Source: Flavobacterium salilacus subsp. salilacus
GTDB lineage: Bacteria; Bacteroidota; Bacteroidia; Flavobacteriales; Flavobacteriaceae
NCBI RefSeq assembly: GCF_004634195.1
Contig: NZ_SKBP01000002.1
Coordinates: forward strand, 124,001-188,000
DNA: 64,000 bases
Direction of reading: 5' to 3'
Positions 43,960 through 53,800 of this stretch are shown one piece after another. The notes under the pieces were generated by a model. The model saw only the letters and a list, made by a program, of their open reading frames with translations, was not told the origin of the DNA and made no database searches. Every line of letters begins with the position of its first letter. Position 1 is the stretch's first letter. Made by a program: the position numbers and the translations under genes.

Positions 43960-45930
43960 TTAACGGAGTTCTTTTTTTACTTTTTTAAACGCATCTTCAT
44001 TTACTTTTACGGTAAATTCAGCTTTAAGGTCATCTACCCACTTACTTTCAAGATACTGCTGATAATCGTTTACAACACGACCTTTGCTTTCGTCGAGTGT
44101 TTTTGGCCCGGCAGGCAATACTTTATTAGTTTTTACCACATAATAATATTCACCTGCTTTTATAATATCCGAAATACCTTCTTTGTATTTATCCTGTTTG
44201 GGCAGTACATCGCTGTCTGTTTCAAAAACACCTGTTTTTTCAATAACATTAACCTGGTCTGCTGTGTTCAGTTGTTCCTTAATATAGGTAGCGTCTTTAC
44301 CTTTTTTAAGGTATTTTCTGGTTTTCTTTATCACATCTTCGTCAGTAGAGGAATAAATATCTGCATCTACTCTTTCTTTCCACTGGTAGTTCGCTATGTT
44401 TTTATTGTAAAACTGCTCAAGTCCGATAGTATCTGTTTTTGCTTTTTCCCAAATTTCTTTCTCCATCAGGTCAAAAAGTAATAAACCGTCACGATATTCC
44501 TGCATTATTATACCAAACTCAGGAAATTCCCTTTCCAAGTTTTCATCATAGTAAACCGCAACCTGCTCATCCAGGTATTTCTCTGAAACAGCATCTGCAT
44601 ATTTAGATAGTGGTTTAACGGGTGCCATAACCGTTTGGTGTGAGGCGATATAATTTAAAAATGATTTTGCGCTAAGCTGTTTCTCCCCGTTAATTGTAAA
44701 CAATGTTTTGTCATAAACATCGCTTTCCGCAGGTGCTTCCCAAGTTTTTTCATATAGCTTATCATTAAGCATCTTCAGTACTTTAGCATACAGCTTGGCA
44801 TCTTTATCTACTTTATATCTCGCTCTGAGCTTCTCATTCATAGAGGCTGCTATAAGCTTAGATCGATCATCTCTTTTTATCCTGTTTTCAAACTCGTCTT
44901 TCACATCATCAAAAGGTTTGGCAGGATGTTTTTCTATCAACTTAACAATATGCCAACCATACTCTGACTGAAACGGCTCGGAGTATTCTCCCGGTGTCTT
45001 TAATGCAAATGCACGGTCTTCAAAAGTAACGGAACTTAATTCGCCTGAATTAAATTTGTTTAGCTTTCCTCCTGCCGGCGCAGTCGATTTATCTTGAGAG
45101 AATTGTTTGGCAAGGCTCTCAAAATCTTCTCCTTGTTTTAATTTTTGATATATCTCTTCGATAGTTTGTTTTGCTTTGGCTTCTTCTGCTGCATCTTCTT
45201 TTCTCGGCTTTAGTATCATTATGTGTGCAACGGTAATTTCGCCTCTGTTTTTTCTTACATCATTTACTTTGATTAAATGATAACCAAAACGAGTACGTAT
45301 CGGCATAGATACTTCTCCTTTCGGAGTATTATATACACCATTTTCAAACTTATATACCATCCTGAAAACAGAGAAATAGCCTAAATCACCTTTGTTTTCT
45401 TTGGCAGAAGGATCTTCAGAGTATTGTGCGGCAAGTTTGCCAAAATCTTCACCTGCCAAGGCTTTTTTACGCACATCCATAGCTTTGTTATAGGCTTTAA
45501 GCGTATCGGCCGGTGCTGCATTTTCGTTTAGCATGAACAGTATATGCGAAGCTTTTATTTCTTTTTTAGAGCGCTCATAAGCTTCTTCAATAAGTTCGTC
45601 GGTTACTTTGGTATCGGTAAGGTAATTTTTAGCCAGTTGGGTTCGGTATGATTTTAACTCGCCTTGGTATTTTTTACCCTCTTGCAAACCCAGTTTGTTT
45701 GCCTTATTCACTTTTAATTTATACCCTATAAAAAGGTCGAGGTAATTATCTAAATCTTTTTGAGAATCATCTTTTACCAAATCGAGGTTTTTGTTGTACA
45801 CCCTTACAAATTCTTCAGTATAATAAGGGTTTCCGTCTATGGTAAATAAAACCTCTTTTTTTTCCTGTTGAGCAAACGATGTTGCAGCAATAAATAAGGA
45901 CAAACCTAAAAGAACCTTTTTTAATTTCAT
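43960..45930 (-). CDS. two-domain parvulin peptidyl-prolyl isomerase
   Basis: Secreted SurA/PpiD-like protein of 656 residues with signal peptide MKLKKVLLGLSLFIAATSFAQ. Two parvulin domains follow a helical N-terminus: about 120-225 (KASHILFMLNENA, GDLGYFSVFRMV, GYHLIKVNDV) and 230-345 (VAHIMILKPRK, GGKLNKFNSGEL, GWHIVKLIEKH). The C-terminal 300 residues are helix-rich and resemble a client-binding region. It is the first gene of a tight set with the lipoprotein and surA-like genes. A minus-strand TACTTTTG box at 46021-46028 is the likely promoter element. Confidence 0.9.
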   Translation of the reverse strand: MKLKKVLLGLSLFIAATSFAQQEKKEVLFTIDGNPYYTEEFVRVYNKNLDLVKDDSQKDLDNYLDLFIGYKLKVNKANKLGLQEGKKYQGELKSYRTQLAKNYLTDTKVTDELIEEAYERSKKEIKASHILFMLNENAAPADTLKAYNKAMDVRKKALAGEDFGKLAAQYSEDPSAKENKGDLGYFSVFRMVYKFENGVYNTPKGEVSMPIRTRFGYHLIKVNDVRKNRGEITVAHIMILKPRKEDAAEEAKAKQTIEEIYQKLKQGEDFESLAKQFSQDKSTAPAGGKLNKFNSGELSSVTFEDRAFALKTPGEYSEPFQSEYGWHIVKLIEKHPAKPFDDVKDEFENRIKRDDRSKLIAASMNEKLRARYKVDKDAKLYAKVLKMLNDKLYEKTWEAPAESDVYDKTLFTINGEKQLSAKSFLNYIASHQTVMAPVKPLSKYADAVSEKYLDEQVAVYYDENLEREFPEFGIIMQEYRDGLLLFDLMEKEIWEKAKTDTIGLEQFYNKNIANYQWKERVDADIYSSTDEDVIKKTRKYLKKGKDATYIKEQLNTADQVNVIEKTGVFETDSDVLPKQDKYKEGISDIIKAGEYYYVVKTNKVLPAGPKTLDESKGRVVNDYQQYLESKWVDDLKAEFTVKVNEDAFKKVKKELR

Positions 45931-46020
45931 TGTTGTTAAAATTTATAACTCTTAAACTCGGTTAGTAAACGTATATAACTATATGTTAGTATAAATTATC
46001 CGCAGCTTTTTTGCGACCAA

Positions 46021-46028
46021 CAAAAGTA
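46021..46028 (-). promoter_or_regulatory. -7 element for the isomerase operon
   Basis: The minus-strand TACTTTTG fits TAnnTTTG but sits 90 nt upstream of the start, with no clean -33 box at the right spacing. Confidence 0.4.
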
Positions 46029-46101
46029 ATAATTCACAAAGATTATACAACAATTTAAACCCTAAAACATTAAAATAAAAAGCCCTGAAACCTACTGTGG
46101 G

Positions 46102-48039
46102 TTATTTTTGCACAATTATAAAATCAGACCGCCTGTTGTAAAGGTGCTCTTCTTCGGTACATTCTATACCGTTGCTACACTTATTCCTTAGTTGCGACTC
46201 TCCATAACCTTTTACGCTTTCTATACGTTCCGGAACTATACCTTTTGACATGATATAGGCATAAGTAGCTTTAGCCCTGTTGTCGGAAAGTTTCATATTA
46301 TAGTCATCATTTCCTCTCGAATCGGTATGCGATTCTATTTTTATAACAATATCAGGGAAGTTTTCCAGTACAAAAACCACCTTATCCAGCTCGGTAGCTG
46401 CCTGCGGTGTAATGTCATATTTATCAAAGTCAAAATAGATAGGTTCTATTTTAATCTTCTCTACATTATCTTCCTTAACTATAAGGTTGTCATACTTAAC
46501 CAACTCAAAATCCATTATTACCTCTCCTGATGGAGCGCCCGGTGTGGTAACATCATCCGTGTCTGTACTATACCCCTTCTTGAAAGCCCCTGTCATAATA
46601 TAAAAATTACATGGTACTTCTTCTAATATGTATCTTCCTTCCGCATCCGTAGTTACATCGCCTGTACCTACTACTTTTCCATATATATCGCCTACTTTTA
46701 TTGTGACTCCTTCAATTGGTTTTTTGCTGGTGGCATCAGTTACAATTCCTGTAAGGATATGGATGCAGGCAGGCTCTTTTCGGGTAAAATAGTAAATATC
46801 ATCGTCACCCTTACCACCTGCACGATTCGACGAAAAATAGCCGTAACTATTTTCAAAATCCGTTATATAGGCAAAATCATCAAGGTTGCTGTTTACGGGT
46901 TTGCCTAAGTTTTTAGGGGCTGTAAAATTCATTTCGCCTGTTATTGTACTTTCGAATATATCAAGACCGCCCAGCCCGTAATGCCCGTTGGAAGCAAAAT
47001 ACAATTTATCGCCATTTACAAACGGAAACATTTCTTTGCCTGATGTATTTATGGTTTCGCCAAGGTTCACGGGATTACCGTATGTGCCATCTTCATTAAT
47101 TGCTACGGCATAGATATCCGTTTCGCCAAAGCCTCCGGGCATATCACTCGTAAAAAACAGCCAGTTGCCATCGGCACTCAATGCAGGGTGTGCCACCGAA
47201 TAGCTAATATTGTTAAATGGCAACAGTTGTGTGTTCACTATAGCATCATCAGCTATTGTGCCTTTTACAATGCGTATGTTATTTGTGCCATCTTCTGCGC
47301 TATCCAGCCTGCCATGTTTTTTTACGGTATTAGTACTGTAATATACTTTTTGCAAATCGGGGGTAAAAACCAATGAAGCATTATGATAGCGTGTTTGCGC
47401 TTTTTTCATAAACTTGGTTTCTTCCTGCAGAGCACCATCATCTGGATTACGCTCGGCAACAAATAAATCTAAAAAAGGCTGTTCGTTCCACTGATAAATT
47501 TTACCGCCTAAATGGGTAGTATCTTTACCTGATGCATATACTATTTTATTGCCATAAAAAGCAGTACCAAAATCAGCTTTATTGGTATTACTATCAAGAT
47601 TTGAAATAGTATATAACGACTCTGTATTGTTAATACTGTCAAGGTGTACTTTTTGGTTTTCAAAACGGTTCAAGGCTGCTTTATCTCCTTTAGCTGTAAG
47701 ATGATTTCTCATTATCTTGTCGGCTTTATTATATTGCTCGGTAATGCGAAGTGTATGTATATAACGGTTAAAATGAGTATCATCAAGAGCATCAGCTCCA
47801 TACTTTTCATACCAGCTTTGGGCATTTTCATAATTGCTGATGTAGTAATAGGTATCGGCAATTTTCAGTATCGTTTGTTTTGTGGGAGTATATTCTGACT
47901 TTATATATGCCTCATAGGCTTTTGCTGCATCAACATAAGCCATTTCATCAAACAACTTATCAGCCTTTTTCAATTTATACTGACCAAAGCAAGCCGTTAT
48001 ACTGAAAAATAAAACGATTATAGGTACTATTCTTTTCAT
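46102..48039 (-). CDS. OmpA-family protein with PD40 propeller (PorE-like)
   Basis: Envelope protein of 645 residues. The signal peptide may carry a lipobox (ITAC, Cys17). TPR-like helices cover about 20-130. A WD40/PD40 beta-propeller follows (repeats with LSADGNWLFFTSD, LYFASNGH and YGYFSSNR). A carboxypeptidase-regulatory-like fold comes next (GIVTDATSKKPIEGVTIKV), then a C-terminal OmpA domain that binds peptidoglycan (YFDFDKYDITPQ, ESHTDSRGNDDYNMKLSDNRA). This architecture matches PorE-like T9SS periplasmic proteins. It lies 11 nt after the PorP/SprF-like gene. Confidence 0.9.
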   Translation of the reverse strand: MKRIVPIIVLFFSITACFGQYKLKKADKLFDEMAYVDAAKAYEAYIKSEYTPTKQTILKIADTYYYISNYENAQSWYEKYGADALDDTHFNRYIHTLRITEQYNKADKIMRNHLTAKGDKAALNRFENQKVHLDSINNTESLYTISNLDSNTNKADFGTAFYGNKIVYASGKDTTHLGGKIYQWNEQPFLDLFVAERNPDDGALQEETKFMKKAQTRYHNASLVFTPDLQKVYYSTNTVKKHGRLDSAEDGTNNIRIVKGTIADDAIVNTQLLPFNNISYSVAHPALSADGNWLFFTSDMPGGFGETDIYAVAINEDGTYGNPVNLGETINTSGKEMFPFVNGDKLYFASNGHYGLGGLDIFESTITGEMNFTAPKNLGKPVNSNLDDFAYITDFENSYGYFSSNRAGGKGDDDIYYFTRKEPACIHILTGIVTDATSKKPIEGVTIKVGDIYGKVVGTGDVTTDAEGRYILEEVPCNFYIMTGAFKKGYSTDTDDVTTPGAPSGEVIMDFELVKYDNLIVKEDNVEKIKIEPIYFDFDKYDITPQAATELDKVVFVLENFPDIVIKIESHTDSRGNDDYNMKLSDNRAKATYAYIMSKGIVPERIESVKGYGESQLRNKCSNGIECTEEEHLYNRRSDFIIVQK

Positions 48040-48050
48040 AGCTGTTGGGT

Positions 48051-48983
48051 TTAAAAGAATCTTGGCGATTTAATACGGGTAGTTTTCGGCTGCAACTGAA
48101 AGCGTACTATAATTTCGTGCGAACCATCATTATACTTGCTCAATTCGGTTGTCGAATAATCGTAGGAATATCCTAAAAATAATTCTTGGGTTACTTGAAA
48201 GCCTGCCAGTGCGCTCACGGCATCGTCCCACCGGTAACCGGCTCCCAGTGTAAATTTTTCCTGAAACAGAAAATTTGCCGAGCCATCAACCGTTACAGGC
48301 GAACCGGTAACAATTTTACCCAAAAAGGCAGGTTTAAATTTTATACTCTCCGAAAGGTCAAACACATAGCCACCCATTACATAATAATGTAACCTGTCCG
48401 ATACTACCGTTTCCTGTATATCGTCATAATAATTATCTTTTATAAAATTGGGTATTGATACGCCTGCATACCATTTATCGGTATAATAGTAAATACCCGA
48501 ACCTATGCTTGCCGCTACCCTGTTGTTGATGTTAGTATTCAGCAACGGGTCGCCCTCCTGATAAAAACGTCCCCGCGACCAGTCGATATTCAACACCCTC
48601 GCACCTGCTTTCATACCAAAAGCCAGCCTGCCCTGCATCCCTAAATACAATGTGTACGAAAAATTACCATCGATATAAAATTCATCTGCAGGGCCTATCC
48701 TGTCGTTTATGGCACTAAGCCCCAACCCTACCTTATCATTCCATACGGGTGAGTGTACGGTAAATGCCTGCGTGCGTGGTGCGCCGTCTATCCCTATCCA
48801 TTGCGAGCGGTGCAGCAACACGGCATCTATACCTCCCGTAGAGCCGGTATAACCGGGATTTACCGTAAGCGTGTTATACATATACTGCGTATATTGCGGG
48901 TCTTGCTGCGCAAAAATATGCTGCATGGCAAGAATGAGCAACAACGGTAAGTGGCTTTTTAAAATGGTATAAAAGAACCTCAT
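48051..48983 (-). CDS. PorP/SprF family T9SS outer-membrane protein
   Basis: Predicted 14-strand-type outer-membrane barrel of 310 residues with a signal peptide (to about residue 25) and the family opening QQDPQYTQYMYNTLTVNPGYTGS. Alternating hydrophobic strands run to the C-terminus. PorP/SprF proteins help attach or export specific T9SS cargo, often the adhesin encoded next door. Here its neighbour is the OmpA-like gene and no adhesin is adjacent. A promoter is proposed at 49034-49062. Confidence 0.92.
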   Translation of the reverse strand: MRFFYTILKSHLPLLLILAMQHIFAQQDPQYTQYMYNTLTVNPGYTGSTGGIDAVLLHRSQWIGIDGAPRTQAFTVHSPVWNDKVGLGLSAINDRIGPADEFYIDGNFSYTLYLGMQGRLAFGMKAGARVLNIDWSRGRFYQEGDPLLNTNINNRVAASIGSGIYYYTDKWYAGVSIPNFIKDNYYDDIQETVVSDRLHYYVMGGYVFDLSESIKFKPAFLGKIVTGSPVTVDGSANFLFQEKFTLGAGYRWDDAVSALAGFQVTQELFLGYSYDYSTTELSKYNDGSHEIIVRFQLQPKTTRIKSPRFF

Positions 48984-49033
48984 TTTTTTTTCATATTATT
49001 TTTCTTTTCCTTAGCAGCTACAAGTAGCTTTTG

Positions 49034-49062
49034 TAAAAGTAACATTTTCAACTATATCCAAA
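49034..49062 (-). promoter_or_regulatory. predicted promoter of the PorP/SprF-OmpA pair
   Basis: On the minus strand, TTTG (49059-49062), 17 nt and TACTTTTA (49034-49041, one mismatch to TAnnTTTG) lie 51 nt upstream of the start. Confidence 0.45.
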
Positions 49063-49128
49063 GCACAACATCTGACAGTTTTTATGGAGTTACTCCCAAT
49101 TTTTTACCAATATAACGAATTTAAAAGC

Positions 49129-49136
49129 TATTTTTG
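49129..49136 (+). promoter_or_regulatory. -7 element for prfC
   Basis: TATTTTTG fits TAnnTTTG, 33 nt before the ATG at 49170. Confidence 0.5.
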
Positions 49137-49169
49137 CACGATTTTTAAATGTAATAGGATAATTATATA

Positions 49170-50759
49170 ATGGGTTTTACGGAAGAAATTAAAAGAAGAC
49201 GTACATTCGGAATTATATCGCACCCCGATGCGGGTAAAACAACGCTTACCGAAAAATTACTGCTTTTCGGGGGTGCTATACAGGAAGCCGGAGCTGTAAA
49301 AAGCAATAAAATAAAGAAAGGTGCTACGAGTGACTTTATGGAAATAGAACGCCAAAGGGGTATCTCGGTAGCTACATCGGTACTGGCTTTTAATTATAAA
49401 GACAAAAAAATAAACATACTCGATACGCCCGGTCACAAGGATTTTGCCGAGGACACTTTTCGTACCCTAACGGCGGTTGATAGTGTTATTGTGGTTATTG
49501 ACGTGGCAAAAGGGGTTGAGGAACAAACCGAAAAACTGGTACAGGTATGCCGTATGCGAAACATACCCATGCTGGTATTTATCAATAAGCTTGACCGTGA
49601 GGGTAAAGATGCCTTTGACCTGATGGACGAAGTGGAACAGAAATTGGGGCTTACGGTTACGCCACTTAGTTTCCCCATTGGTATGGGCTACGACTTTCAG
49701 GGTATTTATAATATTTGGGAAAAGAACATTAACCTTTTTAGTGGCGACAGCCGAAAAAATATTGAAGAAACCATTGCGTTTTCGGATATTGAAAGCCCTG
49801 AACTGGAAAAATTGATAGGCACTAAACCTGCACAAACATTGCGTGAGGAACTGGAACTTATCAATGAGGTATATCCTGAATTTGACAGGCAACAGTATCT
49901 TGACGGAAAGCTGCAACCGGTATTTTTCGGTTCGGCATTAAATAACTTCGGGGTGCGCGAATTGCTGGATTGTTTTATAGAAATTGCTCCTACTCCGCGA
50001 CCAAAGGCTTCTGACTCCAGAACGGTATCGCCTGAAGAAGATAAATTTTCAGGATTTGTATTTAAGATTCATGCCAATATGGATCCGAAGCACCGTGACA
50101 GGATTGCTTTCGTAAAAATTGTATCAGGTACATTCGAAAGAAATAAACCGTATCTGCACGTAAGGCACAAAAAGAACTTAAAATTTTCCAGCCCTAATGC
50201 TTTTTTTGCTGAGAAAAAAGAGATTGTAGATATCTCCTATCCGGGCGATATTGTGGGGCTTCATGATACGGGAAACTTTAAAATTGGCGATACGCTTACC
50301 GAAGGAGAGCAAATGAGCTTTAAAGGTATTCCGAGTTTTTCTCCTGAGCATTTCCGTTACATAAATAATGCTGACCCATTGAAAGCCAAACAGCTTGAAA
50401 AAGGTATCGACCAGCTTATGGACGAAGGTGTTGCACAGCTATTTACTTTAGAGATGAACAATCGTAAAGTAATTGGTACTGTGGGCGCACTGCAATATGA
50501 AGTTATACAGTACAGGCTGGAGCATGAGTATGGCGCAAAATGTTCGTACGAAAACTTCCCTGCCTATAAGGCTTGCTGGGTAAAACCTGACGACCCGAAA
50601 AATGAAGAGTTTGCCGAGTTTAAAAGAATAAAACAAAAGTTTATGGCAAAGGATAAATACGGGCAACTGGTGTTTCTGGCTGACTCTGAATTCTCCATAC
50701 AAATGGCGCAACAAAAATATCCAAGCGTAAAACTGTTCTTTACATCAGAATTTGATTAA
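49170..50759 (+). CDS. prfC: peptide chain release factor 3
   Basis: Translational GTPase that recycles release factors RF1/RF2, 529 residues. G1 is SHPDAGKTT (17-25), the switch region ERQRGISV is intact, G3 is DTPGHKDF and G4 is NKLD. The C-terminal RF3 domain contains LQYEVIQYRLEHEYG. The length is normal. It stands alone between divergent and convergent neighbours, with a terminator shared with the large adhesin gene. Confidence 0.97.
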   Translation: MGFTEEIKRRRTFGIISHPDAGKTTLTEKLLLFGGAIQEAGAVKSNKIKKGATSDFMEIERQRGISVATSVLAFNYKDKKINILDTPGHKDFAEDTFRTLTAVDSVIVVIDVAKGVEEQTEKLVQVCRMRNIPMLVFINKLDREGKDAFDLMDEVEQKLGLTVTPLSFPIGMGYDFQGIYNIWEKNINLFSGDSRKNIEETIAFSDIESPELEKLIGTKPAQTLREELELINEVYPEFDRQQYLDGKLQPVFFGSALNNFGVRELLDCFIEIAPTPRPKASDSRTVSPEEDKFSGFVFKIHANMDPKHRDRIAFVKIVSGTFERNKPYLHVRHKKNLKFSSPNAFFAEKKEIVDISYPGDIVGLHDTGNFKIGDTLTEGEQMSFKGIPSFSPEHFRYINNADPLKAKQLEKGIDQLMDEGVAQLFTLEMNNRKVIGTVGALQYEVIQYRLEHEYGAKCSYENFPAYKACWVKPDDPKNEEFAEFKRIKQKFMAKDKYGQLVFLADSEFSIQMAQQKYPSVKLFFTSEFD

Positions 50760-50780
50760 TTTTTTTATATAAATATAAAA

Positions 50781-50807
50781 AAAGCTCCGTGCATTGCACG
50801 GAGCTTT
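50781..50807. terminator. bidirectional terminator, prfC / 1,988-codon adhesin
   Basis: AAAGCTCCGTGC and GCACGGAGCTTT pair exactly around a 3-nt loop, with A- and T-rich ends on both strands. Confidence 0.9.
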
Positions 50808-50829
50808 TGGTTTTATAAAACTATATTAC

Positions 50830-53800
50830 TTAGTTTTTCACTACTTTAAACGATGTCGTTTTGTTATCGCTGGCTGCTCTTACTATGTAAGTACCTGCTG
50901 ATAGCGTTGACATATTTACCTGTACGTTAGTCCCATTTGTGCTTCTTTCCATTACCATCTGACCCAATACGTTATATATTGTTACTGATGTGATGTTTTC
51001 TTTAAACTCTATGTTTAATACATCTTCTACAGGGTTTGGATAGTGGGTAAATTTAGCATCTTCAATTACAGCAGTTCTTAATACTTCATCTACTGTTATT
51101 GCCAATGCTTCACTCGCACAATCTCCGCTATTTGAAACAGCATAATAGGTCATTCCGTCTTCAAGTACAGTAGTGGTTTCAATCATTACAGTAAGCTCTG
51201 CATCACTAAACCAGATTACGTTAGTACCGTCAACCTCAAGATCAGCGATAGTTTCGCCTGCTGTAAATTCTTGGATAGCCTCACCCACAGGTGTTGTTAT
51301 ATCAGTTACAGTTACATCAACTGCTACTCTTGCACTTTCACAACCATTAAGTGTTTGTGATACGTAATAGGTTCCTGTCATAACAGCAGCATCCACAGCA
51401 AGAGCTGTTCCGCCTGTTGCAACATCATACCACATTGGCATCTCACCGTTCACTACTGAAAGGTCGGCTACAGTAGCTGTTCCACAAAAATCAAGAGCTT
51501 CTACCGTTGGTACAGATGTTACGCTAAGAACAACGGCAACGGCTGTTCTTGTACTTTCACAACCGTTTACGGTTTGCGAGGCGTAGTATATTGAAGTACC
51601 TTGGGCTAATACCATATCATCAGCTACAACTGAACCGCCTGTAGGGGCATCATACCAAGTTATATTGTTTCCTGTTACCTCTATATCCGATACGGTAGCT
51701 TGACTACATAATGTTTGTAGTGCATCTGCCGTTGGAGCAACGGGTATTGGGTTTACTGTTACCTCAACCATGGTTCTTTCACTTTCACAACCGTTAACGG
51801 TTTGCGATACATAGTACATACCTGTAGCAAGTGCTGCATCCATAGTAAGTGCCTCACCTCCTGTTTCTGTTGTGTACCACATTGGCATTTCTCCGCTTGT
51901 TACTGATAGGTCAGCTACAGTAGCCGAACCACAGAATGTAAAATCATCTGCTGTCGGAGCAACAGGTGTTTCATTAATGGTTACTTCTACCATTGTTCTT
52001 TCACTTTCACAACCGTTAACAGTTTGTGACACATAATATGTACCTGTTGCAAGGGCTGCGTTTGCAGCAAGTGCCGTTCCGCCGGTTGCAACATCATACC
52101 ACATTACCATTTCACCGTTTACTACTGAAAGCTCTGCTACAGTAGCCGAACCACAAAATAGTTGTGCCTCTGCTGCCGGAGCTACAGGTGTTTCATTAAC
52201 GGTTACAGAAACTGCAATTCTTGGGCTTTCGCAACCACCTACTATCTGAGATACATAGTAAAGTCCTGTAGATAATTCAGCATCAACTGCAAGTGTTGTT
52301 GTTGTTGTTGCATTAGCATACCATATTGCAGCTCCTTCGGTAGTAGCTGTAAGGTCTGCCGCAGTGGCCGAACCACAGAACATCATTGCGCTTGCTGTTG
52401 GAACAGATGGTATAGGGTTTACCGCAACTTCTACGGCTGTTCTTTCACTTTCGCATCCGTTGATTGTTTGAGAAACGTAATAAGTTCCTGTTGCAAGGGC
52501 TGTGTTTGCAGCAAGTGCTGTTCCGCCGATTGCAACATCATACCACATTGGCATTTCGCCTGTTACTGCAAGATCTGCCACGATAGCCGAACCACAGAAC
52601 AGTTGTGCTGCTGCTGTTGGGGCGGCAGGTATCTCATTTACTGTTACCTCAACCACAGCTCTTGGGCTTTCGCAGTTGTTTACTGTTTGTGATACATAAT
52701 AGGTTCCTGTTGCAAGGGCAGCATCTGTTGCAAGGGCAGTACCGCCTGTAGCAACATCATACCATGTTACGTTTTCTCCTATGTTTACTGTAAGGTCAGC
52801 AACAGTTGCTTCACCACAGAATAGTTGTTCATCTGCCAATGGTGCAACGGGTATTTCGTTTACGGTTACTTCAACCATTGTTCTTTCGCTTTCACAACCA
52901 TTTACAGTTTGTGAAACGTAATAATTTCCTGTTGTAACAACCAAACCGTCAAGAAGAACAGTACCTTCTGTTGCAACATTATACCACTGTAGGTTTTCTC
53001 CTGTTGCCATTAGGTCAGCCACAGTAGTTAAACCACAGAATAGTTGAGCATCTGCTACCGGAGCAGCAGGTATTTCGTTTACGGTTACCTCAACCATTGT
53101 TCTTTCGCTTTCACAACCGGCTATTGTTTGCGATACATAATACATTCCTGTAGCAAGGGCAGTATCAGTAGCAAGTGCAGTTGTAGTATTTGCGTCAGCA
53201 TACCATGTAGCTGTTCCTTCTATTGCAACAGCAATATCTGCAATAGTAGCCGAACCACAGAACATTTGTGCATCTGCTACGGGAGCAGCAGGTATTGGGT
53301 TTACTGTAACACCAATAGCGGCTGTTTCACTTTCGCAACCATTAATAGTTTGCGATACATAATATAAACCTGTGCTTAGCGCATCAGTACTTGCCAGTGC
53401 ATTATTAGCTGAATCGTACCAATTAAGGTTATAAGATTCTGTTATAACTTGTACATTATCAATCTCCCAAGCTTTAGCATTGTTTGAACCTGTAGAGGAA
53501 GTATATTTAAATGCAACAACAAGGTCTGAACCAATTGCACTTGATACATCTAAATCACCGGAGTTAACCCATGCCCAACCTCCTGAGCTTAATGTTGGGG
53601 ATAAGGTTTGCCAATCTGTAGTTGCTACATCTCCTGTATAGTTTGTAGTATAGAAAACTTCCAGAGTAGGACCATTATAGTTAGATGCTGTGATGAATTT
53701 TAAAGTTGCTCCGATAGCATCATCCGAGATTGCAATCGGATCAGAAACCAACCAGTCTAAGTTGTTTTGCTGAAAACCGTTAAGCATCACATACGGAGCG

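Noticed and set aside
46076..46101. Possible terminator after the OmpA-like gene
   Set aside because: Only a 4-bp stem can be drawn; too weak to call.
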